Shown: positions 8,641 to 17,679, counted from the stretch's first letter. The stretch is DNA of 64,000 nucleotides from an uncultured Lachnospiraceae bacterium (GCA_910577015.1 CAJTKU010000012.1:1-64000); one strand, 5' to 3'. Notes: generated by a model not told the origin, from the letters alone. Translations and numbers: made by a program.

Positions 8641-9678
8641 ATGAAAAAAAGAGCAAAAACGATTATCGTCATAATATCCCTGCTTTTATTGTTTGCCCTC
8701 CTAATCGTCATATCCGTACTGTCCAAAAGAATCGCGCCTATACCGGAGGGCACGGTGGGCAACACTGCAGGCAATGTAAATAACGGGGGGTATTTTTGTG
8801 AATATGACGGCGTTGTCTACTTTTCCAACCCGTACGACGGCGGCTCGCTCTATTCCATGTCGCCCGATGAAACCAATTTAAAGAAGCTGATTTCAGCCAA
8901 AGTGTCCAATATCAATGCCGGCGGACGTTATCTTTTTTACTATCAGGCAGAAACCTCCGGCTCCGGCGGCCTTGGTTATGTGCTCAGTTCACGAGGCCTT
9001 TACCGTTCCTCATTAAAAGGCAAAAAAATTGCCTGCCTTTCCAGGGATTTTCTTTTTAACCTGCAGCTTTCCGGCAATTATCTATATTATCTGTCCAGCG
9101 ATGATAAGAGCCCTGCCTTTTTTAAACATGCGATAGATGACAGTGAAAGGGAAATACTGGCAAAAACCGGCTGGAATTTTGCCTGTGCGCTGCCTGACGG
9201 CTCCATTTATTACAACGGCACCGAAACCAACCATTATCTTTACCGCTACGATACCCGGACCGGTTCCTCTTCCGTGGTGTGGGAGGGCAACCTGTGCTAC
9301 CCCGTATATGATAACGGTTACATATACTATCTGGACGCCTCTTCGGACTACGCCCTGTGCCGTTATTCTTTAAACGATGATGTGGTGGAGATTCTGACCC
9401 ATGACCGGGTTGACTGCTTCAACCTTGCAGGCGGATACCTGTACTACCAGAAAAACTCCGTAACGGAGCCTGCTTTAAAGAGAATGACCTTAGACGGCAA
9501 AAACGTGGAAATTGTTGCGGAAGGCAATTATACCCATATCAACGTAACCTCCCGGTATGTGTACTTTTCCGCGTTTGAAAACGAAGTGCCCCTCTACCGC
9601 ACCCCGGTAAGCGGACCCGTTCAGGTCAGCGCTTTCCAGGCCGCAGCCGACGCAGCGGCGCGGCAGGCGGCAAAATAA
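8641..9678 (+). CDS. DUF5050 propeller-like protein with membrane anchor
   Basis: A 345-residue protein with a positively charged N-terminus and a hydrophobic segment at about residues 8-27 with no clear signal-peptidase site, so probably anchored and facing outward. The rest is a chain of roughly 40-residue beta repeats, each with a Tyr-rich core such as GVVYFSNPYDGG, GNYLYYLSSDD, GSIYYNGTE, GYIYYLDASSD, GYLYYQKN and SRYVYFSAFEN. This is the DUF5050 pattern, expected to fold as a beta propeller; its ligand is unknown. GAAAGGG precedes the ATG. It is alone on the plus strand, convergent with a MATE gene 15 bases away. No enzymatic motif is visible. Confidence 0.85.
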   Translation: MKKRAKTIIVIISLLLLFALLIVISVLSKRIAPIPEGTVGNTAGNVNNGGYFCEYDGVVYFSNPYDGGSLYSMSPDETNLKKLISAKVSNINAGGRYLFYYQAETSGSGGLGYVLSSRGLYRSSLKGKKIACLSRDFLFNLQLSGNYLYYLSSDDKSPAFFKHAIDDSEREILAKTGWNFACALPDGSIYYNGTETNHYLYRYDTRTGSSSVVWEGNLCYPVYDNGYIYYLDASSDYALCRYSLNDDVVEILTHDRVDCFNLAGGYLYYQKNSVTEPALKRMTLDGKNVEIVAEGNYTHINVTSRYVYFSAFENEVPLYRTPVSGPVQVSAFQAAADAAARQAAK

Positions 9679-9692
9679 GCTGGGCATCACAT

Positions 9693-11078
9693 TTATATCA
9701 CCTGTTTCCTGCTCCACCTGCCCGTCCTGTACCAGATAAAGGACAGGAGGAAATTGACGCTCCAGCCTAAAGGCACCGCCCACCACACGGCCTGCACGCC
9801 AAACACAGGAGCCATAAGGTTTGCAAATAAAACCCTTATGGCAAGATTGACAAGATTTGCCGCCATGTAGACGCCTACATCCCCGGCTCCCCTGAGCACG
9901 CCGTCCGTCGACGCCTTGCAGCCTATCAGGGCAAAGAACCAGCCGATAAACATCAGATAGCCATTCCCCGTTTCATAAGCCCTGACGCCGCCCTCTCCTT
10001 TCAGGAAAGCCTGCATGATGGGTCCATGGAACAGCTCCAGCGCAACACATATGATTATTGCAAAAACCGCTACCATGATTAATCCTGCATGGTAGCCTTT
10101 TTTTACCCTTTCTATCTGCTTTGCGCCCAGATTCTGCGCCGTAAAGGTGGAAACCGCATTGCCCGTCGCTATCATCGGCACAATACAAATGGATTCAATC
10201 CGCATACCGGCAGAATACCCTGCCAGAACGGAAGAGCCAAATCCGTTTACCACCGACTGTACCAGAAGCATCCCAATGCTGACAATGGACTGCTGTATAA
10301 TGGAGGGGATTGCAATTTTCGTTCCCCGCAAAAGCATATCCGCATCAAACAGCTTTGCCCCGGGGCCGTCCTTTGTCCCATAATTTTTTAACATGACAAT
10401 TAAAATGCCAAAAGATATCAGGGCGGAAATCCCCTGCGCTATCACCGTTGCAATTGCCACGCCGGCTACGCCCAGCGAAAGCGCCTTTACCATATACAAA
10501 TCCAGCGCCACGTTGAACAGGGAAGAAAAAATCAACAGGTAGAGCGGAATCCGTGATTTTCCCAGCGCATTGAACATGGCTGACAAAATATTATACATAA
10601 ACAGAAACGGCAGTCCGCCAAAATATATTTTCAGGTAAAGCACGGCGTCATCCAGAATATTGTCCGGCGTTTTAAGCGCCGTCAGGATTTGCCTGTTACA
10701 AACAAAACCGCCTGCGGCAAGAAGCACGCTTAATGCCAGAAACGTAATCAGCGCCGTGTAAATGCTGGTCTTCATCCTGCCGTGTTCATTTGCCCCCAGA
10801 TACTGGCTTGTAATCACGGATGCGCCGATGCCGCCCCCGATGGCTATCATGATAAATACCGTCGTCAGCGAGTAGGACGCACCCACCGCAGCCAGGGCGT
10901 CCTCTCCCACATACCGCCCCACTATCATGGAATCCGCCATATTATAAAACTGCTGGAACAGATTGCCGAGTATCATGGGCAATGCAAAGAAAAATAATGT
11001 TTTACCGGGATGCCCCGTCAGCATATCCGGCTTTCCCGTAGTTTTCTTTGGGGCTTTCATTTCTGCGTTTTCCGTCAT
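9693..11078 (-). CDS. MATE-family multidrug/organic cation antiporter
   Basis: A 461-residue integral membrane protein of MATE type, expected to use a Na+ or H+ gradient to export cationic drugs or metabolites. It has about 12 hydrophobic segments, with the typical first helix ALPMILGNLFQQFYNMADSM and GRYVGEDALAAVGASYSL, plus a matching repeat in the second half (AIPSIIQQSIVSIGMLLVQ). The start at 11078 has AGGAGA 5 bases upstream. Substrates cannot be predicted. Upstream on the same strand is a nucleotidyltransferase-domain gene ending 33 bases away. It is one of three distinct MATE genes in this window. Confidence 0.93.
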   Translation of the reverse strand: MTENAEMKAPKKTTGKPDMLTGHPGKTLFFFALPMILGNLFQQFYNMADSMIVGRYVGEDALAAVGASYSLTTVFIMIAIGGGIGASVITSQYLGANEHGRMKTSIYTALITFLALSVLLAAGGFVCNRQILTALKTPDNILDDAVLYLKIYFGGLPFLFMYNILSAMFNALGKSRIPLYLLIFSSLFNVALDLYMVKALSLGVAGVAIATVIAQGISALISFGILIVMLKNYGTKDGPGAKLFDADMLLRGTKIAIPSIIQQSIVSIGMLLVQSVVNGFGSSVLAGYSAGMRIESICIVPMIATGNAVSTFTAQNLGAKQIERVKKGYHAGLIMVAVFAIIICVALELFHGPIMQAFLKGEGGVRAYETGNGYLMFIGWFFALIGCKASTDGVLRGAGDVGVYMAANLVNLAIRVLFANLMAPVFGVQAVWWAVPLGWSVNFLLSFIWYRTGRWSRKQVI

Positions 11079-11111
11079 AATCTCCTATAGCGCCTTTCAT
11101 AACACAAAATG

Positions 11112-12182
11112 TTATCTGTCTATCCTTTCTGCAAATTCTTCAAAAGAATCATACCTCTTTATTATACCACCGCCGTGGGTAATAAAATTCACAAAATCAT
11201 CCTCGGCTGCTTTTACATCCTTCTGTAATCTTTTTAAATCCCTATAGTCAAATGCCCCAAACAAATCGTATCGACCTGCACCAAGCCCTTCATGCGCATA
11301 ATCCAAATCATTCTGAAGACAGACTGATGATAAATACGCCAGAATATAATCCCCGTTTTCACAACATACGTCTATTTTATTAAAGGTAGAGCTTATTTCC
11401 TCGTATAATCCAGAAAGCGCTGCAAAGTCGGCCTGCAAAGGGGCTTCATGCCTCTCCTCTTCTTCTGTTTTTCCATCCGGAACCTTCATATCCATATGCT
11501 GGCATACCATGCGGAGCAGCTCACTGCAATGCATCAGAATATCTTCTTTTGATTCCGCCTGAATCACACGCAGGTATTCTTCGCAGATTTGTTCGGGAAC
11601 GCCCGGTATATTCCGCAAATCAGAAAATTGCCTTTTCAGACCAAAGTGATAATAGGTATGATGATAAAATGCCACCGCGTCCGCCAGGGACATAATACTG
11701 TACCCGGCATTTTTACGGATTTGTGCCAAAGTACCGCCACAAAGCGCACGTTGATACGATTCATATGCGTGATTGACTTTTTCCGCAGCCGCGGCATAAG
11801 AAATCCGACCATCTTCCAGATTATTTCTCAACTTATCCTGAAGTTTACCAAATCTGCAAAGGTCATCTTCCGAATGGTAATATATTACTTTTGCATCGCC
11901 GATAAGGGGAAGCAGAACTTCTTTTAAATCCGCTATGTCTTCAGCCCGCTCCCATGTTATCGGAAAAATATCATAACCGATACCCTTAATAATGAAATCC
12001 TTTGCAAACTGATATGCACGCTCGGTTTTGGGAATAAAATAACAGTCTAAATCTGATTTGGCATTTGCGGTTTTATTGATATAAGAGCCATATAATACTA
12101 CAACGCTGATATCTCCCGCATACTCTTTTTCAGCTTTTTCCTTTATCCAGTCCGCCAGTTTTTCATTTACAGACTTTTCCAT
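11112..12182 (-). CDS. Nucleotidyltransferase-domain protein
   Basis: A 356-residue cytoplasmic protein with a pol-beta-like nucleotidyltransferase motif near the N-terminus: VVLYGSYINKTANAKSDLDCYF, where Gly32-Ser33 and Asp44/Asp46 form the GSx...DxD metal-binding signature. The rest is helical, with no recognised partner domain, and may form the substrate-binding part, as in aminoglycoside adenylyltransferases, although it is not close enough to any resistance enzyme to name. The frame is open 14 residues upstream, but AGGAGG lies 8 bases before the ATG at 12182. A promoter-like pair lies at 12296-12324. The substrate is unknown. Confidence 0.75.
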   Translation of the reverse strand: MEKSVNEKLADWIKEKAEKEYAGDISVVVLYGSYINKTANAKSDLDCYFIPKTERAYQFAKDFIIKGIGYDIFPITWERAEDIADLKEVLLPLIGDAKVIYYHSEDDLCRFGKLQDKLRNNLEDGRISYAAAAEKVNHAYESYQRALCGGTLAQIRKNAGYSIMSLADAVAFYHHTYYHFGLKRQFSDLRNIPGVPEQICEEYLRVIQAESKEDILMHCSELLRMVCQHMDMKVPDGKTEEEERHEAPLQADFAALSGLYEEISSTFNKIDVCCENGDYILAYLSSVCLQNDLDYAHEGLGAGRYDLFGAFDYRDLKRLQKDVKAAEDDFVNFITHGGGIIKRYDSFEEFAERIDR

Positions 12183-12295
12183 AAATATTCCTCCTCTTGA
12201 AAAAGCAGACACCGGTTTTCCCAAATCGTACTGTTCATTGGGACATATATCCTGTCCATCAGGCCATACTTTCCTTATATCTTAATAATCAATTT

Positions 12296-12324
12296 TATAT
12301 AGAATATCATAAAATCTTTCACAA
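12296..12324 (-). promoter_or_regulatory. Putative promoter of the nucleotidyltransferase gene
   Basis: Minus strand: TTGTGA (12319-12324), 17-base spacer, TATATA (12296-12301), about 115 bases before the start at 12182. The leader contains a short GGACA/TGTCC hairpin at 12241-12257. Confidence 0.45.
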
Positions 12325-12364
12325 ATAAATAGAAACAGTGCAAAACTATTTGTATGACTCCCTA

Positions 12365-12393
12365 TTGACAATCAATTTAAAATATGGTTATAT
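12365..12393 (+). promoter_or_regulatory. Putative promoter of the metal P-type ATPase
   Basis: A perfect TTGACA (12365-12370), 17-base spacer and TTATAT (12388-12393). The operator at 12399-12416 lies immediately downstream, where a bound repressor would block initiation. Confidence 0.6.
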
Positions 12394-12398
12394 ATACG

Positions 12399-12416
12399 TA
12401 TGAACAGTTATTCATA
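12399..12416 (+). promoter_or_regulatory. SmtB/ArsR-type metal operator
   Basis: TATGAA-CAGTTA-TTCATA is a perfect 6-6-6 inverted repeat. With its flanks it matches the well-known 12-2-12 operator pattern of zinc-sensing SmtB-family repressors (core TGAACAGTTATTCA). It sits just after the -10 box of the ATPase promoter. The SmtB-like regulator encoded at 16133-16483 is the obvious candidate to bind it; that link is inferred. Confidence 0.75.
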
Positions 12417-12478
12417 TATTCATAAATATTGTTTAATAACTTTAACATCTTAGTTTTATGAAAGAAAGGATTCCCGAT

Positions 12479-14755
12479 ATGAGCCATAACCATCATGAAA
12501 CAGACGAAATAAAAGATTATTGTAAACACGAACACCACGGGCATGAAGAGCACTGTGAACACGAACACCATCACCACGAACATGGGGAAGGCTGCTGCTG
12601 CGGGCATGAACAGGAAGAGGCGGCCTGCGGCTCCCACGAAAATGCCACTCCCGCGCCTGACACCAAAGCGCCTGTCTGCACCTACCTTGTAAACAATCTG
12701 GACTGCGCCAACTGCGCCGCCAAAATAGAGCGTAAAATACAGGCGCTTCCGGGAGTGGAGTATGCTTCCCTCACCTTTGCCACAAAACAGCTTCGGGTTG
12801 CCGCCAAAAATCAGGAGGCCCTGCTTCCCCTGATGCAGAAAGCATGCAGTTCGGTTGAACCCGATGTTACCATTACAAAAAGAGAGGAAAAGGATGACGG
12901 TAAAGATGAGGCAGCGGAAATCAAAAAAGACGGCATCTGCATTCTTGCCGGCGCCGCCCTGTTTTTGGCGGCAATATTGACGGATTCCTATTTTCCCATT
13001 GCCTCCATTGCCCTTTTCGTGGCCGCTTATCTGGTTCTCGGACTTGAAATTGTGGTAACGGCGTTAAAAAATCTTTTTAAAGGAAACGTCTTTGATGAAA
13101 ACTTTCTGATGAGCATTGCCACCATAGGCGCTTTTGCCATTCATGAGTACCCGGAAGCCGTAGGCGTCATGCTTTTTTACAGGATTGGGGAATGGTTTGA
13201 ACACAAAGCGGTTGCCAAAAGCCGCAGCCAGATTATGGAAGCCCTTGACTTACGGCCTGAAACAGTGAATCTGATACAGAATGGCGATGTTAAAGTCATT
13301 CCGGCCGCTGACGCAAGGCCCGGGGACATTGTTCTGGTACGCCCCGGGGACAGGATTCCTTTGGATGGCATTATCGTGGAAGGAAGCAGCCGCCTGGACA
13401 CCTCGCCTGTGACAGGCGAACCCGTACCTAGAAACATTGCCCCGGGAAGCAGCGTTTTGTCCGGCTGCGTCAACACATCGGGCGCTCTAAAACTAAAGGT
13501 AGAAAAGCCTTTATCCGAATCAATGGTAACCCGCATTCTGGATGCAGTGGAAAATGCCGCGGCCGGCAAACCGAAAATGGACCGCTTTATCACCCGGTTT
13601 TCCAGAATATACACTCCCGTTGTAGTGGCCCTTTCGCTTTGCACGGCAGTTATTCCTTCCCTTGTCACAGGCGACTGGGCAAAGTGGGTTTATACAGCGC
13701 TTACCTTTTTGGTTATCAGTTGTCCCTGCGCCCTTGTATTAAGCGTTCCCCTTGCCTTTTTCTCGGGAATCGGCACAGGCTCCCGACAGGGTATTTTATT
13801 TAAAGGCGGACTTTCCCTTGAGGCGTTAAAAAATGTCAAAGCCATTGTTATGGACAAAACAGGGACTATCACGAAAGGCAATTTCATTGTTCAGAAAATC
13901 ATACCTGCAGGACAAATAACAGAGCAGGAACTGCTCTCCCTTGCGGCTTCCTGTGAGGCTGCTTCCACGCACCCCATCGCCTTAAGCATACTGGAAGCAG
14001 CTTCCGAAAAAGGAATTACCGTTGAAAAAAGCGCCTCTGTCACGGAACTGTCGGGGCGCGGCATTCAGATGCAGACTGCGGACGGCATGGCGCTTTGCGG
14101 CAGCCGGAAACTGCTGGAGGAACAGGGCGTAGATACCTCCGCCTACTCGCCTTCCCATTACGGAACGGAGGTCCTGCTTGCAAGAGACGGCTCCTTTATC
14201 GGCTCTCTTGTCATTGCGGATACCATAAAAGAAGATGCCGCCTATGCGGTACAGACATTAAAAAAAGCAGGGCTTGTCACAGCCATGCTGACGGGAGACG
14301 CGCCTGAAAGCGCTGACGGTATTGCAAAAGAAACAGGAATTGATGAAGTCCATGCAAGGCTCCTTCCCGAAAACAAAGTACAAAAACTTTCGGAAATCAG
14401 AAAAGCGCACGGCGCCGTAATGTTCGTCGGCGACGGCATCAACGACGCGCCCGTCCTTGCAGGCGCAGATGTGGGCGCTGCCATGGGAAGCGGTGCGGAT
14501 GCCGCCATTGAAGCTGCCGATGTAGTGTTTTTAAATTCCGGCATGAAAGCCATACCGGCTTCCATACAGATTGCACGCACTACGGGCCGCATTTCCAGAC
14601 AGAATGTCGTCTTTGCCCTTGCCGTCAAGGCGCTTGTTATGGTACTCGGACTTTTGGGCATTGCCTCCATGTGGCTTGCCGTATTTGCCGATACGGGCGT
14701 TGCCATGCTTTGCATCTTAAATTCCGTCAGGATATTATACAAGAAAACCGTTTAA
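12479..14755 (+). CDS. cadA: Zn/Cd/Pb-exporting P1B-type ATPase
   Basis: A 758-residue heavy-metal translocating ATPase that pumps Zn2+, Cd2+ or Pb2+ out of the cell. The order is: a His/Cys-rich N-terminal tail (residues 4-55, with clusters such as HEHHHHEHGEGCCCGHE), an HMA domain with Cys76 and Cys79 in NLDCANCAAKIERK, membrane helices, the actuator motif TGEP, the membrane metal site SCPCALVLS (Cys415, Cys417), the phosphorylated Asp459 in MDKTGT, the HP motif ASTHPIAL and the hinge VGDGINDAPVL. CPC and the His-rich tail favour divalent metals over copper. The start at 12479 is preferred over 12458 because AAAGGA precedes it. Control by the upstream SmtB-like operator is likely. Confidence 0.94.
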   Translation: MSHNHHETDEIKDYCKHEHHGHEEHCEHEHHHHEHGEGCCCGHEQEEAACGSHENATPAPDTKAPVCTYLVNNLDCANCAAKIERKIQALPGVEYASLTFATKQLRVAAKNQEALLPLMQKACSSVEPDVTITKREEKDDGKDEAAEIKKDGICILAGAALFLAAILTDSYFPIASIALFVAAYLVLGLEIVVTALKNLFKGNVFDENFLMSIATIGAFAIHEYPEAVGVMLFYRIGEWFEHKAVAKSRSQIMEALDLRPETVNLIQNGDVKVIPAADARPGDIVLVRPGDRIPLDGIIVEGSSRLDTSPVTGEPVPRNIAPGSSVLSGCVNTSGALKLKVEKPLSESMVTRILDAVENAAAGKPKMDRFITRFSRIYTPVVVALSLCTAVIPSLVTGDWAKWVYTALTFLVISCPCALVLSVPLAFFSGIGTGSRQGILFKGGLSLEALKNVKAIVMDKTGTITKGNFIVQKIIPAGQITEQELLSLAASCEAASTHPIALSILEAASEKGITVEKSASVTELSGRGIQMQTADGMALCGSRKLLEEQGVDTSAYSPSHYGTEVLLARDGSFIGSLVIADTIKEDAAYAVQTLKKAGLVTAMLTGDAPESADGIAKETGIDEVHARLLPENKVQKLSEIRKAHGAVMFVGDGINDAPVLAGADVGAAMGSGADAAIEAADVVFLNSGMKAIPASIQIARTTGRISRQNVVFALAVKALVMVLGLLGIASMWLAVFADTGVAMLCILNSVRILYKKTV

Positions 14756-14756
14756 A

Positions 14757-16136
14757 TCAAGTATCCCCTGCTTCCGGTGTTTTTTTCTGCACAATGGCCT
14801 TACCGCGCCATTTGCCGCTCCGCCACCTGCCCATTACAATCAGCCCGCGGATGCATTCATCGGAAGCAGTGCCGATATAGACGCCCGCCACTCCCAATCC
14901 GGCCAGAATGCCCATGCCGTAACCGGCCGTAACGCCTATACCCCACATGGTACACAACCCCACCAGCAGGGGAAATACATAATCCCCCGACGCCTTCAGG
15001 CTGCATACAAAGGTCATATTCATGCATCGTCCGACCTCAAGCACAATATCCACCAGCATGACCCAGAAGGCAAGCTGGATAATCCTTTCATTGCTTGTGA
15101 AAAGCCTGAGCGTATAGGGGCATAATATCCAGTTTACGGTGGAAAGCCCTATGGTAATGGGCAGGGACAGCCTGATGGATGACCATACCCGCCTGTAAGC
15201 GCCGTCCTCATTCCCCGCGCCGACAAGATGTCCCGTGATAATCTGTGTGGACATTGCCACGGAATTGGAAAAAACATTTGCAAAGGAAATCAGCGACTGG
15301 CAATAAACCCTTGCATTGACCGCATCGTTGCCCATACTGTTGACAAAAGAAAGCAGCACAAGCTGGTATAAATTATAGGACATGCTCTCCCCGGCGGACG
15401 GCAGCCCGATTTTCACCATCTGCAATAACAGTTTGCCGGGAAACGGGCGCAAAAGCTTTAGGGAAAAACGCCCGATACCGTATTTGTAAAACACAATGAT
15501 TGCAACTGCAAGCGCAATGACCCTTGCCGCCACAGTGGAGAGCGCAACGCCCCTCACTCCCAGATTCAAATATTCTAGCGGCCCGTACAGGAAAAGGTAA
15601 TTGCCTATTATATTTACCACATTGACTATCAAAGATATGTACATTCCGACTTTTGTATACCCATTGCAGCGCAGTATCTGGTTCATGACGCTGAAACATG
15701 CCTGCAAAAACAAAAAGCCGCCCACAAGGTCTATGTATGCAAGCGCATCCGGCATCATCTCCCCGGACACCCTTAAAAGCCCCATGCAGGGCTTCTTTAC
15801 AAGCACCAAAAGTGTGCTGAGGGCAAGCCCAAAAACAAGGTTCACCATCAGCACCAGCGTATAAATCTTATTCATTTCTTCGTAGCGTTTCGCCCCCAGA
15901 TACTGGGCTACCACGACAGATGTGGCCGTGGCGATAATACCAAACATCAGAATCAGAAGATTCATAACCTGATTGGCGTTGCCGACTGCCCCCACCGCGT
16001 TTTCGGAATAATGGCTCAACATCAAGGTATCCACATTATTTAACAGGATACTCAGAAACATTTCCAAAAACATCGGACCTGCAAGAAACAGCAATGGGGT
16101 CTTTTCTGTAATTTCTTTTGTCTGTTTTATTTTCAT
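14757..16136 (-). CDS. MATE-family exporter linked to an ArsR regulator
   Basis: A 459-residue membrane protein with about 12 hydrophobic segments and MATE hallmarks (FLEMFLSILLNNVDTLMLSH, AVGNANQVMNLL, VVAQYLGAKRYEEM). It is only distantly like the other two MATE proteins of the window. The frame is open for 68 residues upstream, but that part is out-of-frame arsR sequence; the real ATG at 16136 overlaps the arsR stop as ATGA, so translation is coupled to the regulator. Metal or drug export under ArsR control is plausible, but MATE proteins are not known zinc exporters, so the substrate is open. It converges with the P-type ATPase gene with almost no gap. Confidence 0.9.
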   Translation of the reverse strand: MKIKQTKEITEKTPLLFLAGPMFLEMFLSILLNNVDTLMLSHYSENAVGAVGNANQVMNLLILMFGIIATATSVVVAQYLGAKRYEEMNKIYTLVLMVNLVFGLALSTLLVLVKKPCMGLLRVSGEMMPDALAYIDLVGGFLFLQACFSVMNQILRCNGYTKVGMYISLIVNVVNIIGNYLFLYGPLEYLNLGVRGVALSTVAARVIALAVAIIVFYKYGIGRFSLKLLRPFPGKLLLQMVKIGLPSAGESMSYNLYQLVLLSFVNSMGNDAVNARVYCQSLISFANVFSNSVAMSTQIITGHLVGAGNEDGAYRRVWSSIRLSLPITIGLSTVNWILCPYTLRLFTSNERIIQLAFWVMLVDIVLEVGRCMNMTFVCSLKASGDYVFPLLVGLCTMWGIGVTAGYGMGILAGLGVAGVYIGTASDECIRGLIVMGRWRSGKWRGKAIVQKKTPEAGDT

Positions 16137-16483
16137 TCTTCTATATGGTCCATTCCCTGACTCAAAATAGTCACAATATGGCTGTCTGCAAGGGAGTAGA
16201 AAATAGTTTTTCCATCCCTTCTGTTTTTCACCAAATCCATCTGTTTTAAAACCCTGAGCTGATGGGAAATTGCCGACTGTGACATGGAAAGCAGCGTGGC
16301 AATATCCTGCACACACATTTCCGAACACTTTAATACACACAATATCTTCAGCCTTGTGGGGTCCCCAAACACCTTAAAGAAGTCCGCCAAATCCTGTATC
16401 TCCTCCTCAGGAGGCATGGAATCAGACACTTCTTTCTGTATCCGGGAGTCCACATGGATAAAACCGTTCTCCTGCTGCTCCAT
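16133..16483 (-). CDS. SmtB/CzrA-type ArsR metal-responsive repressor
   Basis: A 116-residue winged-helix repressor. The helix-turn-helix is LSMSQSAISHQLRVLKQMDLV (about 65-85) with the wing KNRRDGKTIFYSL. The C-terminal helix holds Asp100, His102, His113 and Glu116, exactly the spacing of the alpha-5 zinc site of SmtB (D-x-H-x10-H-x2-E). The alpha-3 region has a single Cys57 (EMCVQDI) rather than the CxC of cadmium/lead sensors such as CadC, so zinc is the likely signal. It lies 16 bases after the NlpC/P60 gene and is ATGA-coupled to the MATE gene. It probably controls the operator at 12399-12416 and perhaps itself. Confidence 0.92.
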   Translation of the reverse strand: MEQQENGFIHVDSRIQKEVSDSMPPEEEIQDLADFFKVFGDPTRLKILCVLKCSEMCVQDIATLLSMSQSAISHQLRVLKQMDLVKNRRDGKTIFYSLADSHIVTILSQGMDHIEE

Positions 16484-16499
16484 ATCAACCTATCCTTTA

Positions 16500-17561
16500 T
16501 TAATCCCTCAAAATGCTGACAAACTTCACCGGTGTACGATACCTGTAATTGGAAATCTTAATGCCTGTCGTCGGGCTGCTGGCATGAATCACCTTTCCAC
16601 CGCCAATGTAAAGCGCCACATGGTTAATGGTTCCTGAACTGTTGGCATAGAAAACCAAATCTCCCGGCTGCAGCTCCGATGCGGTAATCTTCGTGCCTTC
16701 CCCTGCCTGTGCCCTTGAAGAGTGAGAAAGGGAAATGCCGAAGTTTTTATACACCGCCAGAACAAATCCGGAACAATCCGCACCTTTCGTCAGACTGGTG
16801 CCGCCCCATACATAAGGATTACCCAAAAACTGTTTTGCATATTCCACAATATCTACACGTAAATCAGAAACACCCTGCCCGTAAAGCAATTCGCTCATGG
16901 TAATGGCTGTATCCAGCTTGTCCTCCACAGTCACGTATTCAGCTGAAACATAGGCTTCATCACCGTCGATGGATACCTTTACCCATTCGCCCAGCACTTC
17001 CACCACTTCCAGTTCTTCACCAAGAGGTACTTTTGTCAGCACCGCACCGTCCATACTCGCTTCGTCGCGCACTTTTAACGCATCCGCATTGACAACAGCC
17101 ACCGTCCTGATAAGCTCCAGGGCGCGCATCTTTGCATCGGCGCCTGTATAAAGGAAATCCAGACTCACATATCCTTCCACTTCACCGGAAGTAATCTTTG
17201 CCCATCCATCCTCCGTTGTTTCCAATATTTCACAGGCAGAGCCCTTCGGCATTTTGCCCACCAGTTTTCCGTCCGTTCCGGGTGTCTGCCTGACATTGAG
17301 GTTACCGCTCTCCACATTGGCAACTCCCAGATTGGTATAGCCTGCAAACGCGCTAATCGATGCTTCCGCTGCCGCCAGACACTCCTGCTCATCCATCGCC
17401 ATGTTCATCAGCGCTCCCATTCCTGCATTGGGTGCAACATCCTTCATGGCAAATTCCGCGGCATGTGCTTCCATGGACGCATTCATCCCAATGGAGCCTG
17501 CAAGCAGCACGCCTGCCATACACATACCCATAACGCGCACAACTTTTCTATTTTTATTCAT
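16500..17561 (-). CDS. Secreted cell-wall hydrolase, SH3 and NlpC/P60 domains
   Basis: A 353-residue exported peptidoglycan endopeptidase. The signal peptide is at residues 1-34 (charged start, hydrophobic core MGMCMAGVLLAGSIGM, AHA cleavage site). Two bacterial SH3 domains follow (about 76-138 with NLNVRQTPG, and 153-211 with ALKVRDEAS), then the NlpC/P60 domain from about residue 234, with catalytic Cys263 in GADCSGF, His314 in INHVALYIG and His326 in VIHASS. It should cut stem-peptide bonds outside the membrane. It has a perfect consensus promoter at 17637-17665 and a WalR-like box at 17615-17631, as expected for an autolysin under the essential WalRK system. Confidence 0.95.
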   Translation of the reverse strand: MNKNRKVVRVMGMCMAGVLLAGSIGMNASMEAHAAEFAMKDVAPNAGMGALMNMAMDEQECLAAAEASISAFAGYTNLGVANVESGNLNVRQTPGTDGKLVGKMPKGSACEILETTEDGWAKITSGEVEGYVSLDFLYTGADAKMRALELIRTVAVVNADALKVRDEASMDGAVLTKVPLGEELEVVEVLGEWVKVSIDGDEAYVSAEYVTVEDKLDTAITMSELLYGQGVSDLRVDIVEYAKQFLGNPYVWGGTSLTKGADCSGFVLAVYKNFGISLSHSSRAQAGEGTKITASELQPGDLVFYANSSGTINHVALYIGGGKVIHASSPTTGIKISNYRYRTPVKFVSILRD

Positions 17562-17614
17562 GTATATTCCTTTCCTTCATCCACTGTATGTAAACGGATA
17601 GACCATTTGTATTT

Positions 17615-17631
17615 ATTACAAAATTGTTACA
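17615..17631 (-). promoter_or_regulatory. WalR (YycF)-like binding site
   Basis: On the minus strand the sequence is TGTAAC-AATTT-TGTAAT, a perfect fit to the WalR consensus TGTWAH-N5-TGTWAH. It lies just downstream of the -10 box, around the expected transcription start of the NlpC/P60 gene. In Bacillus, downstream boxes of this kind go with repression and upstream boxes with activation. Confidence 0.7.
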
Positions 17632-17636
17632 AATTT

Positions 17637-17665
17637 ATTATAGTCACATCCTATTCATTTGTCAA
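17637..17665 (-). promoter_or_regulatory. Consensus promoter of the NlpC/P60 gene
   Basis: Minus strand: TTGACA (17660-17665), exactly 17 bases, TATAAT (17637-17642). Both hexamers match sigma-A consensus perfectly. The leader to the ATG at 17561 is about 70 bases. Confidence 0.85.
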
Positions 17666-17679
17666 ATTAATTTTTGAAA

